This document shows, piece by piece, positions 1 through 8,472 of a stretch of 36,806 nt of DNA. Within the stretch, counting starts at the first letter, position 1; each line of letters begins with the position of its first letter. The notes beneath the pieces were generated by a model that was not told the DNA's origin, ran no database searches, and was given only the letters and a program-made list of their open reading frames with translations. The stretch is from assembly GCA_025980665.1 (NCBI GenBank), contig JAICXC010000046.1:1-36806 (forward strand), in the 5' to 3' direction. The stretch comes from Bryobacteraceae bacterium (GTDB lineage: Bacteria > Acidobacteriota > Terriglobia > Bryobacterales > Bryobacteraceae). A program made the position numbers and the translations under genes.

Positions 1-623
1 ATATCCGTGCAATAGTTGCAGGCATACGGACAGCCCGTGCTAGTGGCGTAGGGGAGCTTCCGCTCTCCGCTCGAGCGCGCATAGGCGTCGAAGTCGATCA
101 TGTCGTAGGCGGGTAAAGGCAGACTCGTGAGCGGAATCGCGAGACGATCCGGGTTCATCCGAATCTGGCCGTTGTGCTTGAACCAGCAGCCCTGCACCAG
201 GTCGAGATGTTGTCCGGCTTCAAGTCGCCGGAGAATCTCAACCAGAGTTGTCTCGCCCTGATGACGCACCACTACATCGACGAAGTCTTCCCGTAATGTC
301 TCGCCGGTTAACAAGCTCGGATGCCAGCCGCCGTAGATGATCGGTGCGTCTGGCCGAAGACTACGAAATAGCTTGCTGGCCTCAATAGCATCCAGGATCA
401 TAGGGCCAGTTAACAGCGACACGCCGAGGCACGCGCAGTCGGGTGCGTGCGCGGCAATGGTTTTCAGGTAGTTGCGATCCAGGGCACCATCGATAATCTG
501 CGGGATGTATCCCGCCGCGCGCAATGATCCGGCCAGGCTGAGCAGTCCCAGCGGAGGTCCCAGCAGTTTGCCTGCATAAGGCGGCAGGAACAGGAGAACT
601 TTGCGCGACCCTGCCATCAGCAT
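1..623 (-). CDS. Radical SAM protein with N-terminal Rossmann-like domain, partial (3' end outside window)
   Basis: I translated this reverse-strand frame by hand. It starts with ATG at 623-621 and is open to the window edge, giving about 207 residues of an incomplete gene. The N-terminal part resembles the cobalamin-binding-type domain of B12-dependent radical SAM enzymes, with the motif GGWHPSLL. No DxHxxG cobalamin-ligand motif is visible. The fragment ends just after CPYACNYC, a CxxxCxxC motif that binds the 4Fe-4S cluster. The start overlaps the stop of the upstream gene by 7 nt, which suggests translational coupling. The two proteins are clear paralogues (shared GGWHPSLL, matching DFDAY stretch, same Cys spacing). 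The family as a whole uses S-adenosylmethionine for radical chemistry. Substrate unknown; a lipid or glycan role would be inferred only from the adjacent polysaccharide genes. Confidence 0.85.
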   Translation of the reverse strand, partial: MLMAGSRKVLLFLPPYAGKLLGPPLGLLSLAGSLRAAGYIPQIIDGALDRNYLKTIAAHAPDCACLGVSLLTGPMILDAIEASKLFRSLRPDAPIIYGGWHPSLLTGETLREDFVDVVVRHQGETTLVEILRRLEAGQHLDLVQGCWFKHNGQIRMNPDRLAIPLTSLPLPAYDMIDFDAYARSSGERKLPYATSTGCPYACNYCTD

Positions 624-2119
624 GTGACTGCTTCGGCCTCCAGACGATGAGCGTCAACCTTCGGCTTAGGCGGCTCCAGCCACTGGTTTACTTTATCTTT
701 CAGCCACAACTCCAACGGGAATGAGTAGTAGTTATGATCCAAACGCCAGCGCGCGGGAGCGCTGATCATTCCATGCAAAACACGCTGTCCCACATTCCTG
801 GTGCGAATGCCAATGGGCACACGATTGAATGCGACGCGCAGGTACTCACGCATGGTTTGAACCTCGCGGTGGACTGGCCCTTTCAGCCACGGAAGCACCG
901 TATAGCGCGGAAAGAATTCCGCCCAGCCTTCAAGAGTTCTCGGGACCTCAATTCCCAGCTCGAAGGCGCGATTCATGATCGGAGCGCCTGGATACGGCGT
1001 AAAGATATTGGTCCAGAACTCAGCGCCCGGATAACTGCGGCAGACGTCCATGATCAGCTTGATCGATTCGCGGCGCTCTTTTTCGCCTTCGCCGGGATAT
1101 CCAAAGATCATGTTGAAGGAAGGACGAATCCCAGCTTCCGTTAATTTTTGCGCTGCTTGGTGGATGGTTTCCAATTTCTGGAACGTCTTGCCCATCAGTT
1201 CCATCACCTTGGGGGATCCGGTATCAGCGCCCTGCGACACTTGCGACAGGCCGGCGCGCTTAAGCAGCTTTAGTTCGTCCACGGACAGCCGGCAGACCAG
1301 GTTGGTCGAAGACTGGATACTCCAGTCAAACTCGACGCCTTTGCGAACCAGTCCTTCGGCGATCAGAAGTGCACGCTCGCGGTCGACCAGAAAGTTGTCG
1401 TCCACGATCCACAAGAGTCGCAGACCGTAGCGCGAGACCAGGTCGGTAGTCTCTTCCACTACTCTTTCGGCCTCGATCGCGTTCCATTTGCGCCCGTACA
1501 CTCCGTCATTAGTGCAATAGCCGCAATTGTAGGGACAGGCAAGGCTGGAAGTGTACATGGCCCACCGCCGGCCGCACACGCGTTCGTAGGCGTCGAAATC
1601 AGCGAGTTGATATGCCTTCGGCGGCAGGTCCGCAATCGGCTTCAATGGGCGGCTGGGATTGAACGTCAACTGACCGTCGGTTTTGTAACCGACTCCCAGG
1701 ACGCCTTTCAGCGTCTCTCCCCCCGCAATTCGTTCCACCACTTCGAGCAGCGCCTCTTCACCTTGCCCTTTGACCACTATGTCCACATACGGCGCGGCGA
1801 GAGTCTGATCAGGAAGAAGAGAGGGATGCCAGCCACCCAGGATGACGGGCTTATTCGGGTAGAGCTTCTTGGCGTCGCGTGCGATCTGAACCGTCTCCAT
1901 GATCATCGGACCCGTGACCAGGGAGACTGCCAGGCATAGCGCATCCTTCAGTTCTTCCAGTACACGCTGGCGGAAATTCGGAGTAATTGTGGAATCGATA
2001 ATACAGACCTTGTAACCCTGGCGAAGGAGCGGCGTGGACACCGCGAGGATTCCCAGAGGCGCAGTTGCTTCCTGGCTGGAGAACGCCGGAAAAAAGAAGA
2101 CAACTTTCTTAGATTGCAT
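617..2119 (-). CDS. Radical SAM protein with N-terminal cobalamin-binding-like domain
   Basis: This is a complete 500-residue protein when started at ATG 2119. The frame stays open 68 codons further upstream, but that stretch is low-complexity and unlike the family, whereas MQSKKVVFFFPAF is a typical start of the Rossmann-like domain. Residues 95-103 read GGWHPSLLP. The radical SAM cysteines are C195, C199 and C202 in CPYNCGYC. The C-terminal third contains a conserved-looking FGYPGE stretch typical of this superfamily. I see no DxHxxG motif in the N-terminal domain, so cobalamin binding is uncertain. Its stop overlaps the start of the paralogous downstream gene, so the pair is probably one operon. 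It may modify a lipid carrier or sugar for the neighbouring polysaccharide genes, but nothing in the sequence fixes the substrate. Confidence 0.88.
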   Translation of the reverse strand: MQSKKVVFFFPAFSSQEATAPLGILAVSTPLLRQGYKVCIIDSTITPNFRQRVLEELKDALCLAVSLVTGPMIMETVQIARDAKKLYPNKPVILGGWHPSLLPDQTLAAPYVDIVVKGQGEEALLEVVERIAGGETLKGVLGVGYKTDGQLTFNPSRPLKPIADLPPKAYQLADFDAYERVCGRRWAMYTSSLACPYNCGYCTNDGVYGRKWNAIEAERVVEETTDLVSRYGLRLLWIVDDNFLVDRERALLIAEGLVRKGVEFDWSIQSSTNLVCRLSVDELKLLKRAGLSQVSQGADTGSPKVMELMGKTFQKLETIHQAAQKLTEAGIRPSFNMIFGYPGEGEKERRESIKLIMDVCRSYPGAEFWTNIFTPYPGAPIMNRAFELGIEVPRTLEGWAEFFPRYTVLPWLKGPVHREVQTMREYLRVAFNRVPIGIRTRNVGQRVLHGMISAPARWRLDHNYYSFPLELWLKDKVNQWLEPPKPKVDAHRLEAEAVTC

Positions 2120-2273
2120 GCTGGTTCTTAAAAGTGCCCTTGAACGCCATGTTGCTGGATGATCTGCTCTTCCATTGAGACCAGCGCGCCGAGCTTTGGG
2201 AACATTTCCAATCTGCGTTCTCTGCGGCAGCCGCGCTTGTCTAACCCGTTGAACCGGACCCGAAGGTATCCAC

Positions 2274-2933
2274 GTGACGCCCGCAATTGAACAAGTCCTG
2301 CCGCTGGAAACCGCGGCGCCCATAAAGTCGCTCCGCGTGATCTACTCCGTTGAGCCGTGGATAGCGGCGCTGGCGCTGATCGTTCTGGCTCCTGCGCTGC
2401 TCATCGTTGCTGCAATTATCGCCATGCTCGCCCGGCGGACTCCGTTGGTTCGTCACCGGCGGATGGGATGGCGGGGTACGGAACTGCCGGTACTAAAATT
2501 TCGCACGATGTGGGAACCAGGTCAGAAATGGGGTCCTCTGCTGGCGATCGAGGACGTGTCAAACGCGATTCCAATAACCAAAAATGGCGAGGATGACCGT
2601 ATTACCAGCCCTTTCGCTAAGTGGTGCCGGAAACATTCGGTTGACGAACTGCCCCAGCTTTATCACGTGGTTCGGGGCGAAATGTCCTTCGTAGGCCCTC
2701 GTCCGATTACGCGCGGCGAATTGGAGGAACACTACGGACCGCATGCGAAAACAGTGCTATCGCTGCGGCCCGGCCTTACCGGACTCTGGCAGTTGATGGG
2801 CCGCAGCCGGCTAACCTATTCCAAGCGGAAGCGCTTGGACCTCCGGCTGGTCAGATGTGCCTCGCCAGGCCTGTACTTCCGGATATTCTTTCGCTCCGTC
2901 CCAAGGGTGCTGCGGGGTCATGACGCACACTGA
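2274..2933 (+). CDS. Initiating sugar-phosphate transferase (bacterial sugar transferase family)
   Basis: The 219-residue protein belongs to the polyprenyl-phosphate sugar phosphotransferase family (WcaJ/ExoY/PglC type), which moves a sugar-1-phosphate from UDP-sugar onto undecaprenyl phosphate at the inner membrane and starts repeat-unit synthesis. One hydrophobic segment lies at about residues 28-50, followed by the catalytic region with KFRTM, the DELPQL-type stretch (VDELPQLYHV), GEMSFVGPRP and the RPGLTGLWQ motif. It is the short type, without the long five-helix N-terminus of WcaJ. GTG at 2274 has a GAAGG seven bases upstream and gives the expected length. The downstream ligase gene begins inside its last codons. 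It is the only initiating transferase in the window, so it is the likely first enzyme of the cluster. Confidence 0.93.
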   Translation: MTPAIEQVLPLETAAPIKSLRVIYSVEPWIAALALIVLAPALLIVAAIIAMLARRTPLVRHRRMGWRGTELPVLKFRTMWEPGQKWGPLLAIEDVSNAIPITKNGEDDRITSPFAKWCRKHSVDELPQLYHVVRGEMSFVGPRPITRGELEEHYGPHAKTVLSLRPGLTGLWQLMGRSRLTYSKRKRLDLRLVRCASPGLYFRIFFRSVPRVLRGHDAH

Positions 2934-4191
2934 ATGCGCATCGCCATCCCCGGCCGAGTTAGCAGTCGTTGTGCCTGATGCGCGTGTTGACCGCATACTC
3001 TACGGGGTTGCATTCGCCTCCGCGGCCTCGATTCTTTTCTCGATCGCTGTATCTCAAATCCTGCTTGGCGTCAGCGTTGCCGCGCTGCTAATTTCGCGAA
3101 GACGACTGCGTTTCCCGCCCATCGTCCTTCCTCTCACCCTCTTCTTCGCGGCGACTGTCATTGCTGACCTGCTCTCGGGCGAACCCTTGAAAGGTATCCC
3201 TCAGATCCGAAAATTCTTCGTGTTCGCCATCATTCTGGTTTTGTTCAACACGTTCAGCAGTATCTCGCAAATCCGGCATCTGATCTTCGCATGGGCGGGT
3301 ATCGCGTCTCTTTCCGCCGGTCTGGCGCTCGTGCAATTCGCACACCGTTGGGCCGAGGCCGTACGGCTTCATGCCTCGATTTATGATTACGTGCTCGACG
3401 GTCGAATTACGGGCTTCGCGAGTCATTGGATGACTTTTGGAGGCCAACAGATGATCGTCCTGCTGCTGCTGCTTGCCCTGCTGCTGTTTGCCCCCGGTGG
3501 ACTGTGGAAAATATTCGGCTGGGCGTGTGCGGCGATTATCTGGATCGCAATCGTCCTAGGCCTTACTCGCAGCATCTTTCTGGTCGCAGTTCCAGCGGGA
3601 GTTCTTCTTCTTGCCTGGAACTACAAACGCTGGCTTGTCTGGGCATCGCCAGCGGTTGCCCTGGTGCTGTTCTTCGCGGCTCCCCCGCAGGTACAGGATC
3701 GTGTGTTTTCGGTTTATCGGCCCCATGGGGACGTCGACTCCAACTCTCGCCGCTCCATCATGGCACGGACGGGGTTGCGAATGATTGAATCGCATCCGGT
3801 GTTCGGAATCGGACCGGAGGAAGTTCAACCGCAGTTCCTTAAATATCTGCCCCCGGATGTTCCTCTTCCCCTTCCAAAGGGCTGGTACGGGCATTTGCAC
3901 AACGTCTACCTCCAATACGCCGCTGAACGGGGCCTTCCAGCATTGGTCTTTATCCTGTGGATCATAGGACGCATGGCGACCGATTCGTGGAAGGCTCTCA
4001 AAATATCGGCTGAGATGGCGGACGAGCGATTCATTTGGCTCGGCGGCTTGGCGGTGATCGCGGCCGTCCTTGCTGAAGGCTTTTTCGAGTACAACCTGGG
4101 CGACAGCGAAGTACTCACGATGTTTCTGGCTACCTTGACGTGCGTTTACGTCGCGATTCGGTCACAGAACGAAAGGGTAGCGCCGGAATGA
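2920..4191 (+). CDS. O-antigen ligase / Wzy-type polymerase family membrane protein
   Basis: This is a 423-residue polytopic membrane protein, with about ten to twelve hydrophobic helices by eye and a large periplasmic loop near the C-terminus. The loop shows HPVFGIGPEEV and then HLHNVYLQYAAERGLPAL, the pattern of the Wzy_C / WaaL family, whose members join or polymerise lipid-linked oligosaccharides in the periplasm. ATG 2920 is preferred to an upstream in-frame ATG at 2857 because it follows a G-rich stretch and leaves only a 14-nt overlap with the transferase gene. The stop overlaps the next start as ATGA. Ligase and polymerase cannot be separated by sequence alone. A second member of the family is encoded at 9553-10965 on the other strand. 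Confidence 0.88.
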   Translation: MTHTECASPSPAELAVVVPDARVDRILYGVAFASAASILFSIAVSQILLGVSVAALLISRRRLRFPPIVLPLTLFFAATVIADLLSGEPLKGIPQIRKFFVFAIILVLFNTFSSISQIRHLIFAWAGIASLSAGLALVQFAHRWAEAVRLHASIYDYVLDGRITGFASHWMTFGGQQMIVLLLLLALLLFAPGGLWKIFGWACAAIIWIAIVLGLTRSIFLVAVPAGVLLLAWNYKRWLVWASPAVALVLFFAAPPQVQDRVFSVYRPHGDVDSNSRRSIMARTGLRMIESHPVFGIGPEEVQPQFLKYLPPDVPLPLPKGWYGHLHNVYLQYAAERGLPALVFILWIIGRMATDSWKALKISAEMADERFIWLGGLAVIAAVLAEGFFEYNLGDSEVLTMFLATLTCVYVAIRSQNERVAPE

Positions 4192-5375
4192 AAGTGGCTC
4201 TGGTCCACTACTGGCTGCTCGGATCGCGGGGCGGCGAAAAAGTGCTGGAGGCGATCTGCCGGATCTTCCCGGACGCCGACATCTTCACACTCTTCTATGA
4301 TCCGGAGTCCGTACCCGCGCTGATCCGCTCGAGAAACGTCAAAGCGTCTTTCCTGAATCCCTTCAAAAGGTTTTATCGTTCGCTGCTGCCAATGATGCCG
4401 ATGGCACTCGAAGCATTCGACCTTCGGCCCTACGATCTGATCATCAGCAGTGAATCTGGCCCGGCCAAGGGAGTGCTCACCTCCTCCACCAGCAAGCATC
4501 TATGCTATTGCCACACACCTATGCGGTATCTGTGGGAACTCTATCCCGCCTATCGCAATGAGTTTCACCAAAACCCGCTTGCCCGTGCCCTAATGTCGCC
4601 CATCGCAAGTTACCTTCGAACCTGGGACTATTCGACTGCCGCACGGGTGGATACCTTCGTGGCCAATAGCCGCAATGTCAAACATCGCATCTGGAAAACC
4701 TACCGACGCAAATCGCGTGTGGTGTATCCGCCTGTTCCGGTCGAATCGTTTCATCACTCCGCCAGCAGCGACTATTTTTTGATGGTCTCCGAAATGGTGG
4801 CTTACAAACGCCTTAATTACGCCGTGCAGACGTTTGCGCGGAATGGTCGGAAGCTCAAGATTGTCGGAGATGGACCAGAATATGCCCGGCTGCGGAAACT
4901 CGCGGCGAGCAATATCGAATTCTGTGGACGCGTCCCCGATCATGAGTTGAAAGAGCTTTATGCCAGGTCCACTGCGTTTCTAATGCCCGGAGAAGAGGAC
5001 TTTGGGATGACCATGGTCGAATCTCTTGCGAGCGGTAAGCCGGTGATCGCGCTCAGCCGCGGGGGCGCCATGGATATTGTGGGAAACGGGTGCGGAGTAC
5101 TGTACCCGGACCCATTGGAGTCATCCTTGGAGGACGCCTTGCGCGCTTTTGACCGCGTGGAAAGCCTGATCGACCCGGTCCAGCTCCGCATTCGAGCATC
5201 CGCTTTTTCCGAATCCGTATTTGAGCGCGACTTTCGCGCTGCTCTGAACCGGTGCCGATCGGGGTGCCCTCCAGCACGTCCAGGCGCCGCACGAGCGGAG
5301 CCGGTAAATCCTGAAACCTCAACCCGTACCCGATTGTTCGGATATCATCCACCGATTCTGGGCCAACCCGAGTAA
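4188..5375 (+). CDS. Family 4 glycosyltransferase (GT-B fold)
   Basis: The 395-residue protein has the GT4 layout. The N-terminal domain opens with MKVALVHYWLLGSRGGEKV, containing the glycine-rich loop. The C-terminal nucleotide-sugar domain has VSEMVAYKRLN at about 200-210, IVGDGP at 225-230 and the E-x7-E signature in EEDFGMTMVE (269-278), followed by SGKPVIALSRGG. Such enzymes are retaining transferases that add a sugar from a nucleotide donor at the cytoplasmic face. ATG 4188 overlaps the ligase stop as ATGA, so the two are probably translationally coupled. Overall it resembles transferases that add mannose or a related sugar to lipid-linked repeat units. The exact sugar cannot be read. 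The last 30 residues, rich in Ala, Pro and Arg, look like an unconserved tail. Confidence 0.92.
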   Translation: MKVALVHYWLLGSRGGEKVLEAICRIFPDADIFTLFYDPESVPALIRSRNVKASFLNPFKRFYRSLLPMMPMALEAFDLRPYDLIISSESGPAKGVLTSSTSKHLCYCHTPMRYLWELYPAYRNEFHQNPLARALMSPIASYLRTWDYSTAARVDTFVANSRNVKHRIWKTYRRKSRVVYPPVPVESFHHSASSDYFLMVSEMVAYKRLNYAVQTFARNGRKLKIVGDGPEYARLRKLAASNIEFCGRVPDHELKELYARSTAFLMPGEEDFGMTMVESLASGKPVIALSRGGAMDIVGNGCGVLYPDPLESSLEDALRAFDRVESLIDPVQLRIRASAFSESVFERDFRAALNRCRSGCPPARPGAARAEPVNPETSTRTRLFGYHPPILGQPE

Positions 5376-5441
5376 GAACGTTTACAACCTTTTCACAAAT
5401 CTTTTACATCCCGACCACCTGGATTGCTGGTCTAAGCATGC

Positions 5442-6188
5442 ATGGCCGTTCACGTTTACCGTGCACTGGCGGTAGCCTCGACGGAGTTCGATCGCAAACC
5501 GCTGCACACTTGGGATTTGCGGGCGGCGATTTGCGCCGTCGGAGTCCGCAACATCGAAGCCCACAGTGATGAGGCGTTGGTATTTTTGTTGCGCAGTGCC
5601 ATCGACCAACAGACCGTGGATGACCTGTTCGGCGAATTGTTTCGGCGCTATCAAGCGCGCGTTACGCAATGGTGCTTCCGAATTATCAAAGAACCGGATT
5701 CTGTTCCGGATCTAGTCCAGGAAGTGTTTTTACGTGCATTCAGGCGGCTAACCACATATCGCGGTAACGCCAAATTTTCAACTTGGCTGTTTGTTATCAC
5801 CCGCAATCACTGTTTGAACGCACTAAAGAAGCGCCATGTCGAGCCGGTTGAAGATGGGGAGACCATGCCCGGCGACCTTCCCGGTGCAGACGGGCAAGAA
5901 ATACACTTGGCTATGGAAAGAGACCAGCAGTTTCGAAGTATGTGGCGGCTGATTCAGGCGACGCTGACCCAGACCGAAGTTCGCATCATGGCCCTTCACT
6001 ATGGGCACGGGCTTTCTCTTGCGGTGATCACCCGCCAGATGATGCTCTTGAACCCAAGTGGCGCCAAAGCCTATATCGTAAGCGCGCGAAGGAAACTCAA
6101 GGCCGTATTACGCACGCCTGAGTCTGCAGTGGGATCGGAATCGCACCGGAATCGCCGGGCCAATATAGCCTGCGCCGCGGCATCCTGA
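5442..6188 (+). CDS. ECF-like RNA polymerase sigma factor
   Basis: The 248-residue protein has sigma-70 region 2 at about residues 60-131 (SVPDLVQEVFLRAFRRL, then FSTWLFVITRNHCLNALKK) and a region 4 helix-turn-helix at about 165-223 ending in SARRKLKAVL. It would direct RNA polymerase to a specific promoter set. Region 4 is unusual: where most ECF factors read like IAEILGIPEGTVKSRL, this one has a longer ITRQMMLLNPSGAKAYIV stretch. The first 45 residues match nothing I know, so the true start may lie inside, although ATG 5442 gives a continuous frame. No anti-sigma gene is adjacent. It follows the glycosyltransferase by 66 bases and may control the polysaccharide genes around it, which is inference only. 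Confidence 0.85.
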   Translation: MAVHVYRALAVASTEFDRKPLHTWDLRAAICAVGVRNIEAHSDEALVFLLRSAIDQQTVDDLFGELFRRYQARVTQWCFRIIKEPDSVPDLVQEVFLRAFRRLTTYRGNAKFSTWLFVITRNHCLNALKKRHVEPVEDGETMPGDLPGADGQEIHLAMERDQQFRSMWRLIQATLTQTEVRIMALHYGHGLSLAVITRQMMLLNPSGAKAYIVSARRKLKAVLRTPESAVGSESHRNRRANIACAAAS

Positions 6189-6240
6189 TCTGCCGCTGAA
6201 GTTGTGTTCCGGTATGGATCGGCCGGTGCTCTAAAGCATT

Positions 6241-7248
6241 GTGGTGCCCACATCTCGACTTAGCAGTCAAGCTAATTCTGCGGCTAGTGCCGAACGCAAT
6301 GATCCTCTGCGCTCGGCCACTCCCCTTCCGCTTCAAGCCGAGTATTTCCCCATGGGGTACCGGCTTCAGATCGCATCCAACTCGGAACTTGTCCACCTCG
6401 TGGCCGGACGAATCTGGTCGCGCTACCCCCGCCTAGCGGACGACCCGGCCGTTCGTCTGAACATCGTAGTTACTCCCGACGACGCGACGCGGCCTCCCCG
6501 TGCTCCCATATTTCGGGCACGCGAGCACCTGTTTTCCATCGTGGCCGACCACCACAATTTCGCGACTGCGGATCTCCGGCTGGGTACCGGGTTCGCGAAC
6601 TTCGCTGAGAACACTTCCCCCGACTATCTTCGTTATCAATTCCTCGAGCCGCTGGCGTATGTACTGATTGCCGCGCGCTACTTGACGTTTACCCATGCTG
6701 CCTGCGTCGCGCTCGAGGGGTGCGGCGTTCTTCTTGCCGGTGATTCTGGGGCCGGCAAGACCTGCCTCGCTTTCGCTTGCGCGCGCAAAGGCTGGACCTT
6801 CCTTTCGGGAGATGCAACTGCAATCGTTCGGGGGCGAACCGACCACAGGATTCTCGGAAGGCCGTTCGAAATCCGGTTCCGCGAAACGGCTCGCCAACTG
6901 TTTCCCGAGCTTAATATTTACCCACGCGTCATTCGGCCGAACGGCAAGGACGACATTGAGATCGACCCGCGCGATTTGGGGCTTAAATGCGCTATCGAAA
7001 GCACCGCGCGCCACGTGGTTATTCTGGAGCGCTCTCACCGTCCCATTCCCACTATCGCCCAACCCCTGCCAGCAGACGAAGCGTTCCGCCACCTCGAGCG
7101 GGCGATTTGTTTCGGTGATGAATCGAGCCGTGCGGAGCAACTGGATTCTCTGCGGGAGCTTATGGCGCTTCCTACTTCTCGGTTGCGTTTTTACGACCTG
7201 AATTCCGCCGAGCGCGCGCTGCGGTCGCTCGTCACGAGGCGGCGCTAG
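6241..7248 (+). CDS. HPr-kinase-related P-loop protein
   Basis: The protein has 335 residues from GTG 6241, or 298 from the in-frame ATG at 6352. The later start is attractive because the sequence MGYRLQIAS then opens a compact fold. A Walker A loop, GDSGAGKT, lies at 167-174, followed by FLSGDATAIV at 187-196, the pattern of the HPr serine kinase family and its relatives (HprK-related kinase A type). No HPr gene is in the window. Its stop is followed directly by the GTG of a nucleotidyltransferase gene with no spacer. In published family descriptions such kinases occur with a nucleotidyltransferase and a PqqD-like small protein in exopolysaccharide regions. The PqqD-like partner is not seen here. 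Substrate unknown. Confidence 0.82.
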   Translation: MVPTSRLSSQANSAASAERNDPLRSATPLPLQAEYFPMGYRLQIASNSELVHLVAGRIWSRYPRLADDPAVRLNIVVTPDDATRPPRAPIFRAREHLFSIVADHHNFATADLRLGTGFANFAENTSPDYLRYQFLEPLAYVLIAARYLTFTHAACVALEGCGVLLAGDSGAGKTCLAFACARKGWTFLSGDATAIVRGRTDHRILGRPFEIRFRETARQLFPELNIYPRVIRPNGKDDIEIDPRDLGLKCAIESTARHVVILERSHRPIPTIAQPLPADEAFRHLERAICFGDESSRAEQLDSLRELMALPTSRLRFYDLNSAERALRSLVTRRR

Positions 7249-8472
7249 GTGTCGTCCAGCCTTCTGACCATCGTCCGAAGCCTCAGCCTAGGCCAAGATC
7301 GGAGAAGCGATCTTGTTGGCATTCCGGCTTCGCAGTGGCACCGGCTGCTTACGCTCGCGGACCGGTCGCAACTCACGCTTCCGTTGGGAGTCCGCTGCAT
7401 GCGCGAACTTCCTGAATGGGTCCAAGCGCGGCTCGCTGGGAATCTGCGAAACAACGCGATTCGGCATGAACGAGTGCTTGAAGCATACCAGCAGGTAGCC
7501 CAAGCGTTGTCCTCGGCAGGCGTCGACTTCATCGTCTTGAAGGGGCTGGCGCAGTGGCCGAATTACTGCGACGACTTGCGCCATCGCCCGCAGTATGATT
7601 TGGATCTCTATTGTTCTCCGCCCACTATTGAGCTTGCCTTCGAAGCAATCCGATCTCTAGACTATGAGCCATTCGGCCAGCGAGGAAAAATTACGATCGA
7701 TCACCTGCCGCCGATGATCCGGATGACCGGCTGGCGTCCCCGGGGCGACTATTACGACCCGGAAATGCCGCTGACCATCGAACTGCACTTCCGGTTTTGG
7801 GACAAGGCCACCGAACGTTTTGCCGTCGGTAGTGATGACGGCTTTTGGACGCGGCGAATAAGCCGCAACATTCAAGGCCTTTCGATCCCTACGCTCGATC
7901 ACGTTGACGGGCTTTCCTATACAACATGGCATCTGGTACGCCACCTGGTCCGAGGCGACGTTCGTGCATATCACGTCTATGAACTGGCGCACTTTCTGCA
8001 CCGAAGTGTCAAGGACGACGCATTCTGGAGGACCTGGCATAATCGAAAAGCTTCCGCGTTAGTAGAGGCAATTGCATTCCGCCTCGCTATCGATTGGTTT
8101 GAATGTCCGGTGCATTCAAGCGTTCAAGGGCTGTGCGACTCTCTTCCGGCCTCTGTCAGGCGTTGGTTTGAGCTGTTCGCGTCGTCACCGCTAAGATCGC
8201 TGGAGACTCCCAACAAAGATGAACTGTTCCTGCACTGGTGCCTGTTGAACGGGTGGCGCGATCGTGTGCAGGTTGCCAAGCGGCGGCTTATTCCCCTTCG
8301 TTTCAGCCCCGTGACGGTGGATGCGCATGTGCCTTCGCCAGATTTGCGGCTTCGGCTTAAGCGGCGTGTGTATGGGAGCTGGTTTACGGCGCGGAGAGCG
8401 TTCCATCATGCGAGGACGCTCGCGCCGGTGATGTGGAACGGTGTGCGTTGGCACAGGGCGCTTGGGAAGTGA
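7249..8472 (+). CDS. Uncharacterised nucleotidyltransferase family protein (NTP_transf_5 type)
   Basis: The 407-residue protein starts with GTG at 7249, immediately after the TAG of the kinase-like gene, so the two are almost certainly cotranscribed. The centre of the active site is visible: FIVLKGLAQ around K98-G99 and then RHRPQYDLDLY, with D117 and D119 as the metal-binding aspartates of the polymerase-beta-like nucleotidyltransferase fold. A helical C-terminal region follows. The family is widespread in polysaccharide and peptide-modification loci, but its substrate is not established as far as I know. The last 29 codons overlap the tail of the convergent glycosyltransferase gene on the other strand. 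The basic C-terminus (LKRRVYGSWFTARRAFHH) could bind nucleic acid or membrane; that is speculation. Confidence 0.85.
   Translation: MSSSLLTIVRSLSLGQDRRSDLVGIPASQWHRLLTLADRSQLTLPLGVRCMRELPEWVQARLAGNLRNNAIRHERVLEAYQQVAQALSSAGVDFIVLKGLAQWPNYCDDLRHRPQYDLDLYCSPPTIELAFEAIRSLDYEPFGQRGKITIDHLPPMIRMTGWRPRGDYYDPEMPLTIELHFRFWDKATERFAVGSDDGFWTRRISRNIQGLSIPTLDHVDGLSYTTWHLVRHLVRGDVRAYHVYELAHFLHRSVKDDAFWRTWHNRKASALVEAIAFRLAIDWFECPVHSSVQGLCDSLPASVRRWFELFASSPLRSLETPNKDELFLHWCLLNGWRDRVQVAKRRLIPLRFSPVTVDAHVPSPDLRLRLKRRVYGSWFTARRAFHHARTLAPVMWNGVRWHRALGK

Noticed and set aside
6241..8472. Kinase-like and nucleotidyltransferase pair as a toxin-antitoxin or abortive infection module (MNT-HEPN style)
   Set aside because: Both proteins are much longer than MNT/HEPN partners and the neighbours are polysaccharide genes, not defence genes.
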